Made by a program: the position numbers and the translations under genes. Under the pieces are notes generated by a model that did no database searches, was not told where the DNA came from, and saw nothing but the letters and a program-made list of their open reading frames with translations. Below, piece by piece: positions 63,903 through 64,000 of a DNA stretch of 64,000 nucleotides. This DNA is from an uncultured Oxalobacter sp. (lineage in GTDB: Bacteria; Pseudomonadota; Gammaproteobacteria; Burkholderiales; Burkholderiaceae_D). Every line of letters starts with the position of its first letter. Position 1 is the stretch's first letter. Location: contig CAKRSU010000004.1 of NCBI GenBank assembly GCA_934401755.1, forward strand, positions 29,308 to 93,307. Direction: 5' to 3'.

Positions 63903-64000
63903 ATGAAAATAACAATTATCGGCGCTGGCGCAATAGGCGGATACGTCGGCGTTAAGCTAGCACTTGCCGGAGAAGATGTCACCTTCATGGTCCGGGGCAA
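63903..64000 (+). CDS. 2-dehydropantoate 2-reductase family protein, N-terminal part (cut by window edge)
   Basis: The first 32 codons are visible: [20 protein letters not shown] followed by [22 protein letters not shown] is the NADP-binding Rossmann motif of the PanE/ApbA family, which reduces ketopantoate to pantoate. A GGGAAAG site lies before the ATG. Members of this family also include enzymes of other metabolism, so panE is probable, not certain. panB is in this window (45494-46306). Confidence 0.8.
   Translation, partial: MKITIIGAGAIGGYVGVKLALAGEDVTFMVRG

Overview
The window is an AT-rich, gene-dense chromosomal segment from a betaproteobacterium of the order Burkholderiales. Its gene order (dusB-fis-purH-ruvC-ruvA-ruvB, rpsP-rimM-trmD-rplS, tsaE-amiC beside queG, purM/AI-2E exporter/hda/HAD/pcnB/folK, rplU-rpmA-obgE-proB, rppH next to a CNP1-like gene) is the one I know from that order. 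Two genes point to an oxalate-using, Oxalobacter-like organism: an oxalate:formate antiporter (oxlT, 37651-38931, minus) and an oxalyl-CoA decarboxylase (oxc, 47303-49006, minus). A formate-tetrahydrofolate ligase (fhs) and a malate synthase G (glcB) fit the same one-carbon and two-carbon economy. The base composition looks lower in G+C than I would expect for Oxalobacter formigenes, so I read this as a relative, not that species.

Layout. 1-5.3 kb: a dusB tail, fis, purH, ruvCAB, a MutT-type NUDIX gene and an ABM-domain protein, then tRNA-Leu(CAA). 5.4-8.05 kb: a decayed ISL3-type transposase tail, then glcB with a cysteine-rich C-terminus. 8.4-11.9 kb: a small membrane protein, relA and a CoA-type NUDIX gene. 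12.2-14.3 kb: the rpsP-rimM-trmD-rplS operon. 14.5-18.9 kb: ackA, tsaD, tRNA-Lys(UUU) and an MsbA-type exporter. 19.2-26.4 kb is the accessory part: an SDR enzyme, a broken mtgA, a stretch of decayed DNA, an unusual AAA+ ATPase followed by a YecA-like protein, a radical SAM enzyme, and a NUDIX plus TIR-like gene pair, ending at initiator tRNA-fMet. 26.6-37.1 kb: pyrD, a glutathione S-transferase, two tandem M48 lipoprotein peptidases, then glnS, plsY, xerD, amiC and tsaE on the minus strand and queG on the plus strand. 37.2-39.6 kb: tRNA-Arg(CCG), a possible integrase scar and oxlT. 39.6-46.3 kb: purM, then a plus-strand run from an AI-2E family exporter to panB. 46.3-49.6 kb: a spermidine-synthase-like gene, oxc and tRNA-Arg(CCU). 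49.7-64 kb: uup, murJ, rplU, rpmA, obgE, proB, CNP1-like gene and rppH, proS, a SWIB protein, ffh, fhs and the start of a PanE/ApbA-family gene.

How the genes fit together. OxlT exchanges external oxalate for internal formate, and Oxc decarboxylates oxalyl-CoA to formyl-CoA. Each Oxc turnover consumes a proton and the exchange is electrogenic, so the pair sustains a proton-motive force. Fhs can carry formate into tetrahydrofolate one-carbon units, used for example by PurH, and GlcB can condense glyoxylate with acetyl-CoA. oxlT and oxc are about 8 kb apart, not an operon. Both show codon choice unlike their neighbours (CTG, AAC, ATC, TTC rich), as in very highly expressed genes. Upstream of oxc are two FNR/ANR-like dyads, one a perfect 14-bp palindrome.

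The best candidates for something undescribed are the translationally coupled zinc-ribbon NUDIX plus TIR-like gene pair (25157-26179) and the AAA+ plus YecA-like pair (21248-23598). Both lie in the region that also holds decayed genes. No CRISPR array, intact insertion sequence, prophage or rRNA was seen.
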